Shown here one piece after another: positions 8,538 through 17,989 of a stretch of DNA of 64,000 nucleotides; positions within the stretch are counted from its first letter, which is position 1, and every line of letters begins with the position of its first letter. A program made the position numbers and the translations under genes. The notes under the pieces are model-generated. The model had not been told where the DNA came from and ran no database searches. It worked only from the letters and a program-made list of their open reading frames with translations. The stretch is from Niabella ginsenosidivorans (GTDB taxonomy: Bacteria > Bacteroidota > Bacteroidia > Chitinophagales > Chitinophagaceae), in assembly GCF_001654455.1 (NCBI RefSeq), contig NZ_CP015772.1:3658001-3722000 (forward strand). The letters run 5' to 3'.

Positions 8538-9368
8538 ATGAAGCATATCCTGGTAACATTTTTTTTAGCAGGCGCCTTCCTGGCCAGCCGGTCACAGGTA
8601 AAAGTGCCGGCGGCAAGTTCCGCCCAAACCGTCAGACAGGATTTCGGTCTGGGCACTTTAGAATGGTCCTACAGCCGGCCTGGTCTTAAAGGCAGAACGC
8701 TCTATACAGATGTTGCCCCTGCCGGAAAGCTCTGGCGCACGGGCGCTAACAGTGCCACCACGCTTACTGTAAGCGATACCATAATTATTGGCGGCAAAAC
8801 GATCGGAGCCGGAAAATATGGATTGCTTACGATCCCCGGCAGGAATTCCTGGACTGTGATCATCACAAAACAAACCAACGTAACCGCAGACCCTACTATA
8901 TACAAAGAGGCTGAAGATGTAGTGCGTGTTCCTGTAAAACCGGTCACTGTCAATACCTCCACGGAAACATTTACCATTCAGCTGGCAGCCATAACCCCTG
9001 CCAGTGCAGAGCTGCAGCTCCTGTGGGGCAATGTAATGGTACCTATCCCTGTAAAGACGGATATAGACAAACGGATAATGGCTTCCATTAATGCTTCTAT
9101 GCAATCTGCCAAGCCGGCTTATTTTGCAGCAGCCAATTATTATTATGACAATAATAAAGATCTTCAGCAGGCCATTGAATGGTACCGCAAGGCGGCTACA
9201 GCACAGCCTGATGCCTACTGGGTGCACTATTATTATGCAAGAGCCCTGGCAAAAGCGGGCAGAACAAAAGAAGCCCGCAGCACTGCTGAAAAATCAAAAC
9301 AGCTGGCCGCTGAAAATCACAACCCTGATTACGTAAAATTAAACGAGCAATTACTTGCTACTTTGTAA
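8538..9368 (+). CDS. DUF2911 domain protein with C-terminal TPR
   Basis: A secreted 276-residue protein. Residues 1-18 form a signal peptide (LVTFFLAGAFLASRSQ). About 25-170 is the DUF2911 domain, a beta-rich module common in Bacteroidota, with the characteristic YSRPGLKGRTLY and PAGKLWRTGANSATTL. About 195-270 contains TPR-like helices (ADPDAYWVHYYYARALAKAG type), suggesting protein-protein contacts in the periplasm. The reading frame extends upstream to 8433 but overlaps xerD; the ATG at 8538 is preferred because it starts the signal peptide. It ends 18 bp before the next gene, so the two are likely one transcript. Function unknown. Confidence 0.83.
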   Translation: MKHILVTFFLAGAFLASRSQVKVPAASSAQTVRQDFGLGTLEWSYSRPGLKGRTLYTDVAPAGKLWRTGANSATTLTVSDTIIIGGKTIGAGKYGLLTIPGRNSWTVIITKQTNVTADPTIYKEAEDVVRVPVKPVTVNTSTETFTIQLAAITPASAELQLLWGNVMVPIPVKTDIDKRIMASINASMQSAKPAYFAAANYYYDNNKDLQQAIEWYRKAATAQPDAYWVHYYYARALAKAGRTKEARSTAEKSKQLAAENHNPDYVKLNEQLLATL

Positions 9369-9386
9369 ACCCTAAAACACAGAATA

Positions 9387-10268
9387 ATGAAAAAAACAGT
9401 TATACTATTAAGTGCCGCAATACTGCTGACCGGCACCTCCCTGTATGCCCAAACTATTACCCTGAAATTTAATCCGGATAACGGAAGTAAATACCAGAAT
9501 ACCACTACCAGCCAGATGAAGATGAACCAGACCGTCATGGGCCAGTCTATGGAAATACAAACAGCAACCCATATGGATCTGCAATATGCTTTTACAGATG
9601 CTGCACCAGACAAAAACCTGGAGATTACCTATGACAAAATGAACATGAACATGGAATTAATGGGGCAAAAAATGGAGTTTAACAGTGAAAGCGCTGATTC
9701 CGCGAATGCCGGCAATAAAACATTTAAGGCTATCAAAGGCTCAAAGATCAATGTTGTAATAGGAAGCGACGGGTCCGTAAAAAGTGTAAAGGGCACTGAT
9801 GAGCTTGCAGCTAAAGCCGGTGCCGATAATGCGCAGGCAAAGCAATTGCTGAAACAGCTGTTCTCTGAGGCCGCACTAAAAAGCTCCTTTGAGCAAAGCC
9901 TTAAATTTTACCCTAACGATCCTGTAAAACAGGGAAGCACCTGGGCACTGACCACAAAAGTAGAAAGCCCGTATAATATGACCTTTCAGAACAATTATAC
10001 GCTCAGCCAGATTAACGGCGATCGGAGCACAATCAATGTAGACGGCAAAGTAAGCACAGAAGGCGCCGCTAAATTTGAACAACAGGGCATGAGCATGGAA
10101 ATAACGCTTGACGGAACCAATACCGGAACCTTAATGGTGAATAATAAGACCGGCATACCTGAAAGTTCAGACCTGGTGCAGCATTTAAAAGGGAAGGTCA
10201 ATGCAATGGGCCAGGAAATCCCGGTTGAAATTGATATTGAATCCAAAAGCACTATTACCAAACAATAA
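9387..10268 (+). CDS. DUF6263-like secreted protein
   Basis: A 293-residue exported protein of unknown biochemical role. The signal peptide covers 1-21 (ILLTGTSLYAQ). The mature part is beta-rich with many Met residues between about 40 and 95 (QMKMNQTVMGQSME, NMNMELMGQKME). It has the pattern of the DUF6263 family (VVIGSDGSVKSVKG, FYPNDPVKQGSTW, NNKTGIPESSD). It sits 18 bp after the DUF2911/TPR gene, suggesting a shared transcript. The Met clusters could bind a metal or simply be structural; nothing in the sequence decides this. Confidence 0.75.
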   Translation: MKKTVILLSAAILLTGTSLYAQTITLKFNPDNGSKYQNTTTSQMKMNQTVMGQSMEIQTATHMDLQYAFTDAAPDKNLEITYDKMNMNMELMGQKMEFNSESADSANAGNKTFKAIKGSKINVVIGSDGSVKSVKGTDELAAKAGADNAQAKQLLKQLFSEAALKSSFEQSLKFYPNDPVKQGSTWALTTKVESPYNMTFQNNYTLSQINGDRSTINVDGKVSTEGAAKFEQQGMSMEITLDGTNTGTLMVNNKTGIPESSDLVQHLKGKVNAMGQEIPVEIDIESKSTITKQ

Positions 10269-10283
10269 GTCAGTCTTCAGTTA

Positions 10284-10412
10284 TCAGTTTTTCAGAATGA
10301 ACGGCCGGAGCCGCTCATTGAGTGCGTTCTGCAGATTTTTATATTCCGGATCAGCAGAGGTAGCCCAATGGAAACTGTTTGAGCCGTGATAGACATGTAG
10401 TTCAATAGAGCA
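10284..10412 (-). pseudogene. C-terminal relic of an alpha/beta-hydrolase-like gene
   Basis: On the minus strand, after an in-frame TGA, 42 codons read CSIELHVYHGSNSFHW through NALNERLRPFILKN and then stop. The E-L-H-V-Y-x-G-x-x-x-F spacing resembles the C-terminal His region of alpha/beta-hydrolase esterases. No continuation was found in the other two frames over the 70 bp further upstream, so only the 3' end seems to survive. It lies between two converging intact genes. The family assignment is tentative. Confidence 0.4.
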
Positions 10413-10483
10413 TCATATAGGAATCAATCCCGTCCCGGTATATGACCGGAAGTGAAGCTGCTATTTTTGATACCGGTTCATTA

Positions 10484-12628
10484 TTATTTTACATCAATCT
10501 TATAATCCTTGGGCGGCGTGGCTCCTAAAAGGTGCTCAACAAAATAATCCCAGCGCCTGCGCATTACATATGCCCCATCTGCTCCGTAGCCATGCCGTGC
10601 ATTAGGAAGCACCAGCAGGTCGAACGTTTTATTGGCTTTGATCAGTGCGTCTGCTACCAGATAGGTATTGTAAGGAGGCACATTATCATCCATTCCGCCG
10701 GTCACCAGCAACAATTTCCCCTGCAGGTTGCCGGCATAGATCTGGTTTGCCTGTTTTTCATAATTATCTCCTTCCAGCAAGCCGATATAACGCTCGCCCC
10801 AGTCATCTTCATAGCTACGATTATCATGGTTCCCGGATTCGGCTATTCCTGCTTTGAAAAACTCAGGGTACCTGAATAGTGCAGTAACTGTTGCAAAACC
10901 ACCTCCGGAATGGCCCCAGATGCCCACCCTGTCCAGATCCATAAAAGGGTGTTTTGCCGCCAGTTGCTTTACGCCTGCTACCTGGTCCGGCAGGGTATTT
11001 TCTCCCATATGCCCGTAACAGGCATCATGAAAGGCTTTTGATCGGTTCGGGTTACAACTCCCCTCCAAACGCACAACAATAAAACCCAACTCAGCCAGGG
11101 CCTGGTAGTCGCCGGCGGCAGGATTGAAGGACCAGTTTCCGACGCTCCCACCCTGCGGGCCGGGGTAAATATAAACGACTACCGGATATTTTTTTGAAGT
11201 ATCCAGCTGGGCGGGCCTGTACATAAGGCCATACAGATCAAATTGCCCATTGGCCGATCTTACCGAAAACAGCTCAGGCGCTGTCCAGCCCTTTGCCTTT
11301 AATTTTCCCAGGTCAACAGCCCCCAGTTCACTGATGGTTTTGCCCTTGCCAGTCTTAAGCTTTACAACCGGGGGTATAGCCGGGGCAGAGTACCTGTCAA
11401 CAAAATAATTTCCGTCAGGGGAAAAGCTTACCGTATGGGTTCCCGGCTCTGTGGTCAGCGGTACCAGATGCTTTCCATTAAAATCAATTTTATAAAAATG
11501 GCTGTAATAGGGGTTTTCACCCGGTTCTTTTCCTTTTGCTTCAAAGATGATCTTTCGTTTAACAGGGTCTGCGCTCAGCAGTTGTGTTACCACAAAATCG
11601 CCCTTGGTGATCTGGTTCTTTAACTTACCGGTATTCAGATCATACAAATACAAATGCCCCCAGCCACTGCGCTCAGAGTACCAGATGAACTCATCCGTGC
11701 CTGGAAAAAATTGCCAGTTGATCATTCCCTGGCCCGATTCATATTGGGTAGGCACCTCTTCCTTAAAAACGGTACGTACGGCTCCTGTACCGGCGTCGGC
11801 CAAGCGGAAAACAGCTGTTTTATGATCGCGGCTTACAGATACAAAAGCCAGTTGCCGGCCATCTGCGCTCCATTGGGCATCTCCCAGTTCCCCGTCAACC
11901 GCAATATCATCGCTCAATGTTCCCCGGTGGTCATCAGGAGGCATCTTCAAACGTACCACAGCGGAGGATTCCACATCAATAATCACCCGGTGGATCCTGA
12001 TCACAGCACTGTCGCCCGGCAGGGGGTATTTCCATTGTTCCAGCTCCGGCGCGCCCACTTTTGTGCGTACGAGGTACATATCCTTTACGTGGCGCTGGTC
12101 CTGCTGAAAAGTAGCGATCTTCCTGCTGTCGGGCGACCACAGAACAATCGGGGCGTCAGAATGCTTCCAGCCCGCATTATCTGTAGCATAACCAAAGTTC
12201 TCAATACCGTCTGTAGTCAGCTGTTTTTCGATACCCGTAGTAATATCTTTTACCCAAAGGTTCCAGTTTTTTATAAAAACAGCCTTTTTCCCATCCGGTG
12301 ACACTGCCAATTTTACATCCGCTCTCCGCCGGTTTAAGGGCCGCTTTTCCTCCGGCGCTTTATTTGTCAGGATTTTGTCCGTTTTTTTTGCTAAAGGATC
12401 AATGATCACATACTGGTCAGATACGGGATCTTTATACCACAGCCTGCCATCCTCCGACCATTGGGGAGTGATGTTCTGCCTTGCAAATTCTTTTGCCACA
12501 GGCCCTGCAGACAGCCTGGTTACCGCCCGGTCGTAATCGGCAGTTGTTAGTGTCTTTTTATTCTGTGCCCCTACAACTATTGTCAGGAATAGAAAGCCGG
12601 CTAAAAAGAGGTATCGTTTCATAAACAA
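10484..12628 (-). CDS. S9 family peptidase, dipeptidyl-peptidase IV-like
   Basis: An exported serine peptidase of 714 residues that probably trims dipeptides from peptide N-termini in the periplasm. The signal peptide is residues 1-21 (FLFLTIVVGAQ). About 45-470 form the DPP IV N-terminal beta-propeller (repeats such as SPDGKKAVF and SADGRQLAFVS). About 480-700 are the hydrolase domain with Ser574 in GIWGHSGGG, Asp647 in TGGMDDNV and His679 in NARHGYG. The nucleophile elbow is G-H-S-G-G rather than the DPP IV G-W-S-Y-G. The start could be Met1 or Met3. It is divergent from the lipoprotein gene at 12757, with a -7-like TATTTTGG about 30 bp upstream. Confidence 0.92.
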   Translation of the reverse strand: MFMKRYLFLAGFLFLTIVVGAQNKKTLTTADYDRAVTRLSAGPVAKEFARQNITPQWSEDGRLWYKDPVSDQYVIIDPLAKKTDKILTNKAPEEKRPLNRRRADVKLAVSPDGKKAVFIKNWNLWVKDITTGIEKQLTTDGIENFGYATDNAGWKHSDAPIVLWSPDSRKIATFQQDQRHVKDMYLVRTKVGAPELEQWKYPLPGDSAVIRIHRVIIDVESSAVVRLKMPPDDHRGTLSDDIAVDGELGDAQWSADGRQLAFVSVSRDHKTAVFRLADAGTGAVRTVFKEEVPTQYESGQGMINWQFFPGTDEFIWYSERSGWGHLYLYDLNTGKLKNQITKGDFVVTQLLSADPVKRKIIFEAKGKEPGENPYYSHFYKIDFNGKHLVPLTTEPGTHTVSFSPDGNYFVDRYSAPAIPPVVKLKTGKGKTISELGAVDLGKLKAKGWTAPELFSVRSANGQFDLYGLMYRPAQLDTSKKYPVVVYIYPGPQGGSVGNWSFNPAAGDYQALAELGFIVVRLEGSCNPNRSKAFHDACYGHMGENTLPDQVAGVKQLAAKHPFMDLDRVGIWGHSGGGFATVTALFRYPEFFKAGIAESGNHDNRSYEDDWGERYIGLLEGDNYEKQANQIYAGNLQGKLLLVTGGMDDNVPPYNTYLVADALIKANKTFDLLVLPNARHGYGADGAYVMRRRWDYFVEHLLGATPPKDYKIDVK

Positions 12629-12756
12629 TCAGTATTAATAAAAAAATAATCCGCCAAAATAGTTGATTTTTTCGGAAATTTGATTAGAATATAAATGTGC
12701 TTAATGTGCGTATTCCGCTTGAACGCTTATTTAACGTATATAGCAAAAGGCCACAA

Positions 12757-13254
12757 ATGAAAAAATATTCCGGCGCTGTAAGGGTTTCGCTTTTGCTTTT
12801 GACTGTTTTTCTTTTAGGAAGCTGTCAGAAAAGCAAGGATACAACGCCTGTTTATTATAACCTGACCACCGTTTATGAAAACCCGCTTCCTGATCCGGTA
12901 ACCATCCAGTACCTGAACGGTACCATTGATGCCAAAGGCGATACCACGATCCTCTACGAATTTGACAAGATCACCATTGATCCGAATTCCAGCACCCAGA
13001 TCATGCAGGCCATCTGCGTGAAAGGCTGCCCGGAGCCTGGCACAATGGTTCCCAATATGGCAAGAATAACCATTGGCAGCCAGCAACGGACGGATGTAGA
13101 CCGGAAATATATTTTATCTCATGACCCCGATCCTACCATTAATGATACGATCAATATTTTTAATGAAAAACAATGGTCTGTCTCTAAAATGAATTCAGGC
13201 GACATGATCAGGATCTATAAATTGACCCAGGATGATTATTTAAGAACAAAGTGA
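12757..13254 (+). CDS. predicted lipoprotein of unknown function
   Basis: A 165-residue lipoprotein with signal peptide and lipobox LLGSC (Cys 23). The frame opens at 12697, but the ATG at 12757 gives a clean signal peptide and is preferred. The mature protein has predicted beta strands (YYNLTTVYENPLPDPVTIQYL; TIDPNSSTQIMQAICVKGCPEPG) with a Cys pair, C-V-K-G-C, near residue 87. I recognise no family. The gene stands 75 bp before the next small envelope gene in the same orientation. Confidence 0.68.
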   Translation: MKKYSGAVRVSLLLLTVFLLGSCQKSKDTTPVYYNLTTVYENPLPDPVTIQYLNGTIDAKGDTTILYEFDKITIDPNSSTQIMQAICVKGCPEPGTMVPNMARITIGSQQRTDVDRKYILSHDPDPTINDTINIFNEKQWSVSKMNSGDMIRIYKLTQDDYLRTK

Positions 13255-13328
13255 GCATCATAGCTTTAACAAAAGATTGGATGACCGCCTGATCGTGGAA
13301 CACAAAGCCTTTCTATTTTTAATTTCAG

Positions 13329-14051
13329 ATGTTACGCACCCTGTTCATATGTTCGCTGCTGTTGATTGCCGCAACTGCCCCTGCACAAACAAAAACCTAT
13401 TTAAGAGGAAATATTTTCTTATATAGCAATGACACCCCTGTTCCCGGTGCTACCATTACCAACCTTACCACCAAACAGACTTCGATTTCCACTTCTGCCG
13501 GTACTTATGAAATCCCGGCATCCAATAAGGACATCGTGGTGTTTTCATCAACCGGCCTGAAAAGCGATACGGTTAAAGTGGAGGAGCAGCTTTTAAAAAC
13601 CGGTTATGATGTAGGCCTGACTGTAGACGGAACAATGCTAAAAAATGTAACGGTGTCCAGCAATTACCAGCTTGATTCTATAAGACGCAGGAATGACTAT
13701 GCCAGGATCTATGAAAAGCAGCCGGGCCTTACAGGAGGAAATACACCCCAGGCCGGAGCAGGGATTGTGTTAAGCCCTGTCAGCTTTTTTTCAAAAAAGG
13801 CCAGAAGGACCCGGCAGCTCAGAAAGCAATTGAACAAACAGGAAGAAGATGCCTATATCGATTATGTCTTTTCTCCCTTGTGGGTGAGCAAGCTGACCGG
13901 CTTAACAGGAGATTCGCTGCACCTGTTCCTTTACCAATACCGCCCTACCTATGAACAGGCAAGGGCGCTGGACCGGCCCAGCATGATTGCGTATATTAAT
14001 GATAAATACAAAGAATTTACCCGCAAAAAAATTAAACGCGGTACGCTGTAA
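13329..14051 (+). CDS. secreted carboxypeptidase-regulatory-like domain protein
   Basis: A 240-residue exported protein. After the signal peptide (1-19, ending PAQ), residues about 22-100 match the CarboxypepD_reg-like beta sandwich (LRGNIFLYSNDTPVPGATITNL, then a TSAGTYEIP segment) that also precedes SusC barrels. The C-terminal 100 residues are basic and helical (FFSKKARRTRQLRKQLNKQEE), with no barrel. Such stand-alone proteins are common and uncharacterised in Bacteroidota. The start lies 7 nt after a TATTTTTA box (7 of 8 match to -7), so its leader may be very short. Confidence 0.72.
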   Translation: MLRTLFICSLLLIAATAPAQTKTYLRGNIFLYSNDTPVPGATITNLTTKQTSISTSAGTYEIPASNKDIVVFSSTGLKSDTVKVEEQLLKTGYDVGLTVDGTMLKNVTVSSNYQLDSIRRRNDYARIYEKQPGLTGGNTPQAGAGIVLSPVSFFSKKARRTRQLRKQLNKQEEDAYIDYVFSPLWVSKLTGLTGDSLHLFLYQYRPTYEQARALDRPSMIAYINDKYKEFTRKKIKRGTL

Positions 14052-14216
14052 GACCATGAGGGAACGCATACTCTTGCTGATGGACAGGCCAAGCTGTTCC
14101 GGGCTGCCTGAAGTAATATAACATAGGCCCTGCTGCAGCCTGCAACAGACAAATTTGTACAATGCACCCTCTTTTTCCCATATTCTTCTTATTTTTAATA
14201 GGAAAATCTGCTTTTT

Positions 14217-16961
14217 ATGAAGAAAATATACAGTTTGTTGACCTGCTTTATCTGCTTTCTTTTTGTATCAAACGCACAAGTAAAAAACAAGAATACAGCA
14301 GCTACCGTGCCTTCATTGGTAACTTCTGTAGAAGGGGTAAGTGAATACCGCCTGCCCAACGGCCTGCAGATCCTGCTGATACCAGATGCCTCCCAAACCA
14401 ATGTTATTGTTAACATTGTGTACCATGTTGGCTCGCGCCATGAAGGTTATGGAGAAACAGGGATGGCCCACCTGTTGGAGCATATGCTCTTTAAAGGTTC
14501 TAAAAAGTTCTCAAGCATTAAGCAGACCATAGCTGACAAGGGGGCTTCTGCAAACGGCACTACCTGGTATGACCGTACCAACTATTTTGAAATACTCCCG
14601 GCCACCGACAGTAACCTGGTGTGGGCGCTGGATATGGAATCCGACAGGATGGTTAATTCTTTAATGCGCAATGAAGACCTTCAGAAAGAGTTTTCGGTAG
14701 TGCGCAATGAATTTGAAGCGGGAGAAAATGATCCCGGCGGCATCCTGACGGAGCGGATCCTTTCGTCCATGTACCTGTGGCATAATTATGGAAAATCCAC
14801 CATCGGCAGCAAAGAAGATATTGAAAGAGTGCCTATTGATAACCTCAGGGCCTTCTATAAAAAATATTATCAACCGGATAATGCCACACTGATCGTTGGC
14901 GGAAAGTTTGACGAGAAGAAAACGCTGGCCTGGATCGGAAAATATTTTGGCGGGATACCGAAACCGGAACGTGTGCTGCAGGCTCCTTATACGGTAGAGC
15001 CGCCGCAGGATGGCGAACGTTTTGTAGAACTGAGGCGCAACGGTGATATGCAATACGTGGGTATGGCCTATCATACACCGGCTTACTCTGATAAGGATTA
15101 TGTTGCCAATGATGCGGTGATCGAAATTTTAACCAATAACCCTTCCGGCGTTTTTTATAAGGCATTGGTTGATACAAAACGGGCTACCAAGGTTTCCGGA
15201 TGGAGCCAGCAGTTGTATGACCCGGGCTTTACCTATTTCAGTTGTGATGTGCCCCTGGATAAAAACCTGGACAGCGCTAAAAATGCCTTTATAGCCAGTG
15301 CAGACGGGATTCCTTCCCTCAGCATTACTGAAGCAGATCTGGAGCGTGCAAAAAATACGCTTTCCAAACAGGTATTTAATACCCAGAACAATACGATTGG
15401 TTTTTGCGTGGCCCTTATTGAAATTATTGGCGCGGGCGACTGGCGGCTGTTTTACATTTACAGGGACCGGCTGGAAAAACTAACACTGGCAGATGTACAG
15501 GCTGTTTTAAAAAAATATTATCTCCCCAGCAACCGTACTTACGGAGTGTTCATACCCGACAGGTCAGCAGAGAAGAACCGCGTTACGGTTAATGACCGGC
15601 CGGATATTGCCACACTGGTAAAGGGCTACAAAGGCAAAGCAGTTACGGCACAAACAGAAAGCTTTGAAGCCAGTATTGAAAATATTAAAAAGAATACGGA
15701 GTATGGAACACTTGCCAACGGCATGAGATATGCACTGTTGAAAAAACCGGCAAAAGGAGATAAGATCCGCATACAGATTACTTTAAAAATAGGTTCGGAA
15801 CAAAGCCTTACCGGCAAGGGCCTTATACCGGAATTAACGGCGCGCATGCTCAGAAACGGAACCACCAGTAAAAGTAAAAAGGAGATCAATGACCTGCTGG
15901 ACAAGTTAAAAACCAATCTCAGCATCTACGGCCACGGGCCTTCTGTTGTTATTAATGTCAGCACTGATAAGGAAAATGCAGACGCCGCGCTGAACCTGCT
16001 GGCGGATATCCTGCTGCATCCGGCCTTTGATAAAGAAGAGTTTGACAAAATGATGCTGGAGGTAAAAGGCGAATACGAGTCCAACCAAAGTGATCCGCAA
16101 TACCTGGCTTCTAATGCTGTGAACAAAAAAACGGCCCTGTATCCCAAAGGACATCCGTATTATCCCAATAGTATCAGCGAGGCCCTGGAAGCACTTCAAA
16201 AGGTAACGCCTGAGGATCTGCGGAATTTTTACCAGGATTTCTATGGAAGCAGTCATGGCTACGCTGCTTTTGTGGGCGCTATTGATAAAAAAGCCATCAC
16301 CGCGTTCCTGGAAAGGAACCTGGCGGCCTTTAACAGCAGGCAACCCTATACTGAAATTGAAGAAAAGTATTTTGATGTAAAAGGCAGTCTTGAAGCTATT
16401 GATGTTCCGGATAAGAAGAATGCTGTTTGTGCCGGGGCAATAAATATACCGCTTAAAGAGTCTGCGGTTGATTTTCCTGCCTTGGAAATGGCGAACGAAC
16501 TGTTGGGCGGCGGAGCCTTTCTTTCCTCCCGTATACCCCAGCGTTTAAGAGAAACAGATGGTATGAGCTATGGCGCCGGGTCCTACCTGGTGCCCAATTA
16601 TAAATATCCTGCCTCTACATGGGGCGTATATGCCATATTTAACCCCGCTTATAAAAACAGGCTGGACAGTGCGCTGCATGAAGAGATCAGCAAGGCGATC
16701 GCTTCCGGGTTTAAAGAGGATGAATTTAAAAGATCCAGAGAAAGCTGGTTGCAGCAAAGAAGAACCAACTTAGGATTTGACAACTACCTTTCTTATCTGC
16801 TGTCATCTTTTATGCGGGACGAAAAGGACCTGAATTATTTTACAGACTATGAGAACAGGATAAAAAAGCTGACCCTGGGAGATGTGAATGCGGCATTAAA
16901 AAAATATATAGACCCGAAAAAAATAACGCTGATCTATGCAGGTGATTTCAATAAAAAATAA
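14217..16961 (+). CDS. M16 family zinc peptidase, tandem two-lobe form
   Basis: A 914-residue exported insulinase-like peptidase. The signal peptide is residues 1-21 (FICFLFVSNAQ). The N-terminal lobe carries the inverted zinc motif H-x-x-E-H as His85, Glu88, His89 (GMAHLLEHMLFKGSK). A distal Glu ligand is probably in the RNEFEAGENDPG segment. The C-terminal lobe (about 480-914) repeats the fold but lacks H-x-x-E-H, as in family members where it only helps close the chamber. It likely degrades peptides in the periplasm. Gene length is normal for tandem M16 proteins. It stands alone. Confidence 0.93.
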   Translation: MKKIYSLLTCFICFLFVSNAQVKNKNTAATVPSLVTSVEGVSEYRLPNGLQILLIPDASQTNVIVNIVYHVGSRHEGYGETGMAHLLEHMLFKGSKKFSSIKQTIADKGASANGTTWYDRTNYFEILPATDSNLVWALDMESDRMVNSLMRNEDLQKEFSVVRNEFEAGENDPGGILTERILSSMYLWHNYGKSTIGSKEDIERVPIDNLRAFYKKYYQPDNATLIVGGKFDEKKTLAWIGKYFGGIPKPERVLQAPYTVEPPQDGERFVELRRNGDMQYVGMAYHTPAYSDKDYVANDAVIEILTNNPSGVFYKALVDTKRATKVSGWSQQLYDPGFTYFSCDVPLDKNLDSAKNAFIASADGIPSLSITEADLERAKNTLSKQVFNTQNNTIGFCVALIEIIGAGDWRLFYIYRDRLEKLTLADVQAVLKKYYLPSNRTYGVFIPDRSAEKNRVTVNDRPDIATLVKGYKGKAVTAQTESFEASIENIKKNTEYGTLANGMRYALLKKPAKGDKIRIQITLKIGSEQSLTGKGLIPELTARMLRNGTTSKSKKEINDLLDKLKTNLSIYGHGPSVVINVSTDKENADAALNLLADILLHPAFDKEEFDKMMLEVKGEYESNQSDPQYLASNAVNKKTALYPKGHPYYPNSISEALEALQKVTPEDLRNFYQDFYGSSHGYAAFVGAIDKKAITAFLERNLAAFNSRQPYTEIEEKYFDVKGSLEAIDVPDKKNAVCAGAINIPLKESAVDFPALEMANELLGGGAFLSSRIPQRLRETDGMSYGAGSYLVPNYKYPASTWGVYAIFNPAYKNRLDSALHEEISKAIASGFKEDEFKRSRESWLQQRRTNLGFDNYLSYLLSSFMRDEKDLNYFTDYENRIKKLTLGDVNAALKKYIDPKKITLIYAGDFNKK

Positions 16962-17008
16962 TCCGCATAAGCGATCCGGTCAATGGAGGCAAGGTGACTG
17001 AAAGTAAT

Positions 17009-17073
17009 GTCAGCCTGAGTTTGATGAAGGCTAACTCTTTGATTGTCTGTATTTCATCAGGCTGCCAATGACA
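17009..17073. repeat. REP-like palindromic repeat 1
   Basis: Imperfect inverted repeat beginning TGTCAGCCTGAG and ending GGCTGCCAATGACA. It matches the style of short palindromic intergenic repeats of Bacteroidota. It lies in the 389-bp gap (16962-17350) that holds no gene. Confidence 0.55.
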
Positions 17074-17108
17074 GATCTGTTATTGTTTTAAAAATCAATC
17101 TTTCTTTT

Positions 17109-17197
17109 TGTCATGCCGTTCCGATAGTTCGGAATTGTTTCGGCATCTATTTATCGTTCACCTGGGCCCAGAAAATAAAAACAGGTCCGGGATGACA
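17109..17197. repeat. REP-like palindromic repeat 2
   Basis: Begins GTCATGCCGTTCCGATAG and ends GGTCCGGGATGACA, with an internal TGCCG...CGGCA stem. It lies 36 bp from repeat 1 in the same gap. It shares the terminal TGTCA/TGACA architecture. Confidence 0.55.
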
Positions 17198-17324
17198 TCT
17201 TTAGGTGCCCCTAAGGAGGATTGTCAATGCCTCATTAATTAGGTCCCCTATAAAAAACTCATATGACAGTCAAGGGATCTTTTTGGTCAACCCCCATTTT
17301 TATATACACAATCCTTTAAATGTA

Positions 17325-17332
17325 TACCTTAG
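17325..17332 (+). promoter_or_regulatory. possible -7 box of the TetR gene
   Basis: TACCTTAG, 7 of 8 to TAnnTTTG, 18 bp before the ATG, embedded in TGTATACCTTAGTATGC. The repeated GTAT/TAT half-words could also be an autoregulatory site. Confidence 0.3.
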
Positions 17333-17350
17333 TATGCTCAAAACGGTTTT

Positions 17351-17989
17351 ATGGCCAGAAAGGTATATAAGGGAGCAGTAAACAATAAGGAACGATCCAT
17401 TCAGAAATTATTAGCATCAGTTGGGAAAGTTATCAGAGAAAAGGGGTACGCTGGTCTGACGGCCACCAATATAGCGCAACAGGCCGGGGTAAGCCGCAGG
17501 CTGATCTCAATGTACTTTGGCTCTGTGGATGAGCTTGTGGAAACTTATGTAAAAAGCAAGGATTACTGGGTAGCCGCTTCGGGCACTACAGTAATTACCC
17601 AGGAAAACAAAGAAGGGAACAATACCCGGCAGCTACTGGAGTCTTTATTATTAAACCAGCTCGATTTCTTTAATAGAAACGAGGAAATGCGGCAAATAAT
17701 CCTGTGGGAGATCAGCCAGCGTACGGAAATCATGTATCACATTTGCAATGAGCGGGAACAACTGGGCAGCAGAATCTTTGAAATGACTGATAAAGAGTTA
17801 AAAGACCGCCCTGTGGATCTGCGCGCTGTTTCTGCGCTTCTGGTAGCCGGAATCTATTACATGGTGCTCCACTCAAAAACATCGGATAGCTTTTTCTGCG
17901 AAATTGATATTACCCTGCCTGAGGGACTTCAAAGGATCCGGGATGCAATCAAACAGATATTGAAATGGGTCTATGAAAAAGAAGCATAG
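17351..17989 (+). CDS. TetR/AcrR family transcriptional regulator
   Basis: A 212-residue one-component repressor. Residues about 15-60 are the TetR N-terminal helix-turn-helix (KVIREKGYAGLTATNIAQQAGVSRRLISMYFGSVDELVETY). About 85-205 are the all-helical ligand/dimer domain, which I cannot assign to an inducer class. It sits alone between a 389-bp gap with REP-like repeats and a 507-bp gap, with no adjacent efflux pump or enzyme to suggest its target. It probably autoregulates. Confidence 0.88.
   Translation: MARKVYKGAVNNKERSIQKLLASVGKVIREKGYAGLTATNIAQQAGVSRRLISMYFGSVDELVETYVKSKDYWVAASGTTVITQENKEGNNTRQLLESLLLNQLDFFNRNEEMRQIILWEISQRTEIMYHICNEREQLGSRIFEMTDKELKDRPVDLRAVSALLVAGIYYMVLHSKTSDSFFCEIDITLPEGLQRIRDAIKQILKWVYEKEA

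Noticed and set aside
8658-9227. 189-codon minus-strand open frame
   Set aside because: It is antisense to the DUF2911/TPR gene and has no recognisable features.
10201-10389. 62-codon plus-strand open frame after the DUF6263-like gene
   Set aside because: It overlaps that gene's end in another frame and then runs antisense to the hydrolase relic.
11654-12301. 215-codon plus-strand open frame
   Set aside because: It is entirely antisense to the S9 peptidase gene, which has full catalytic motifs.
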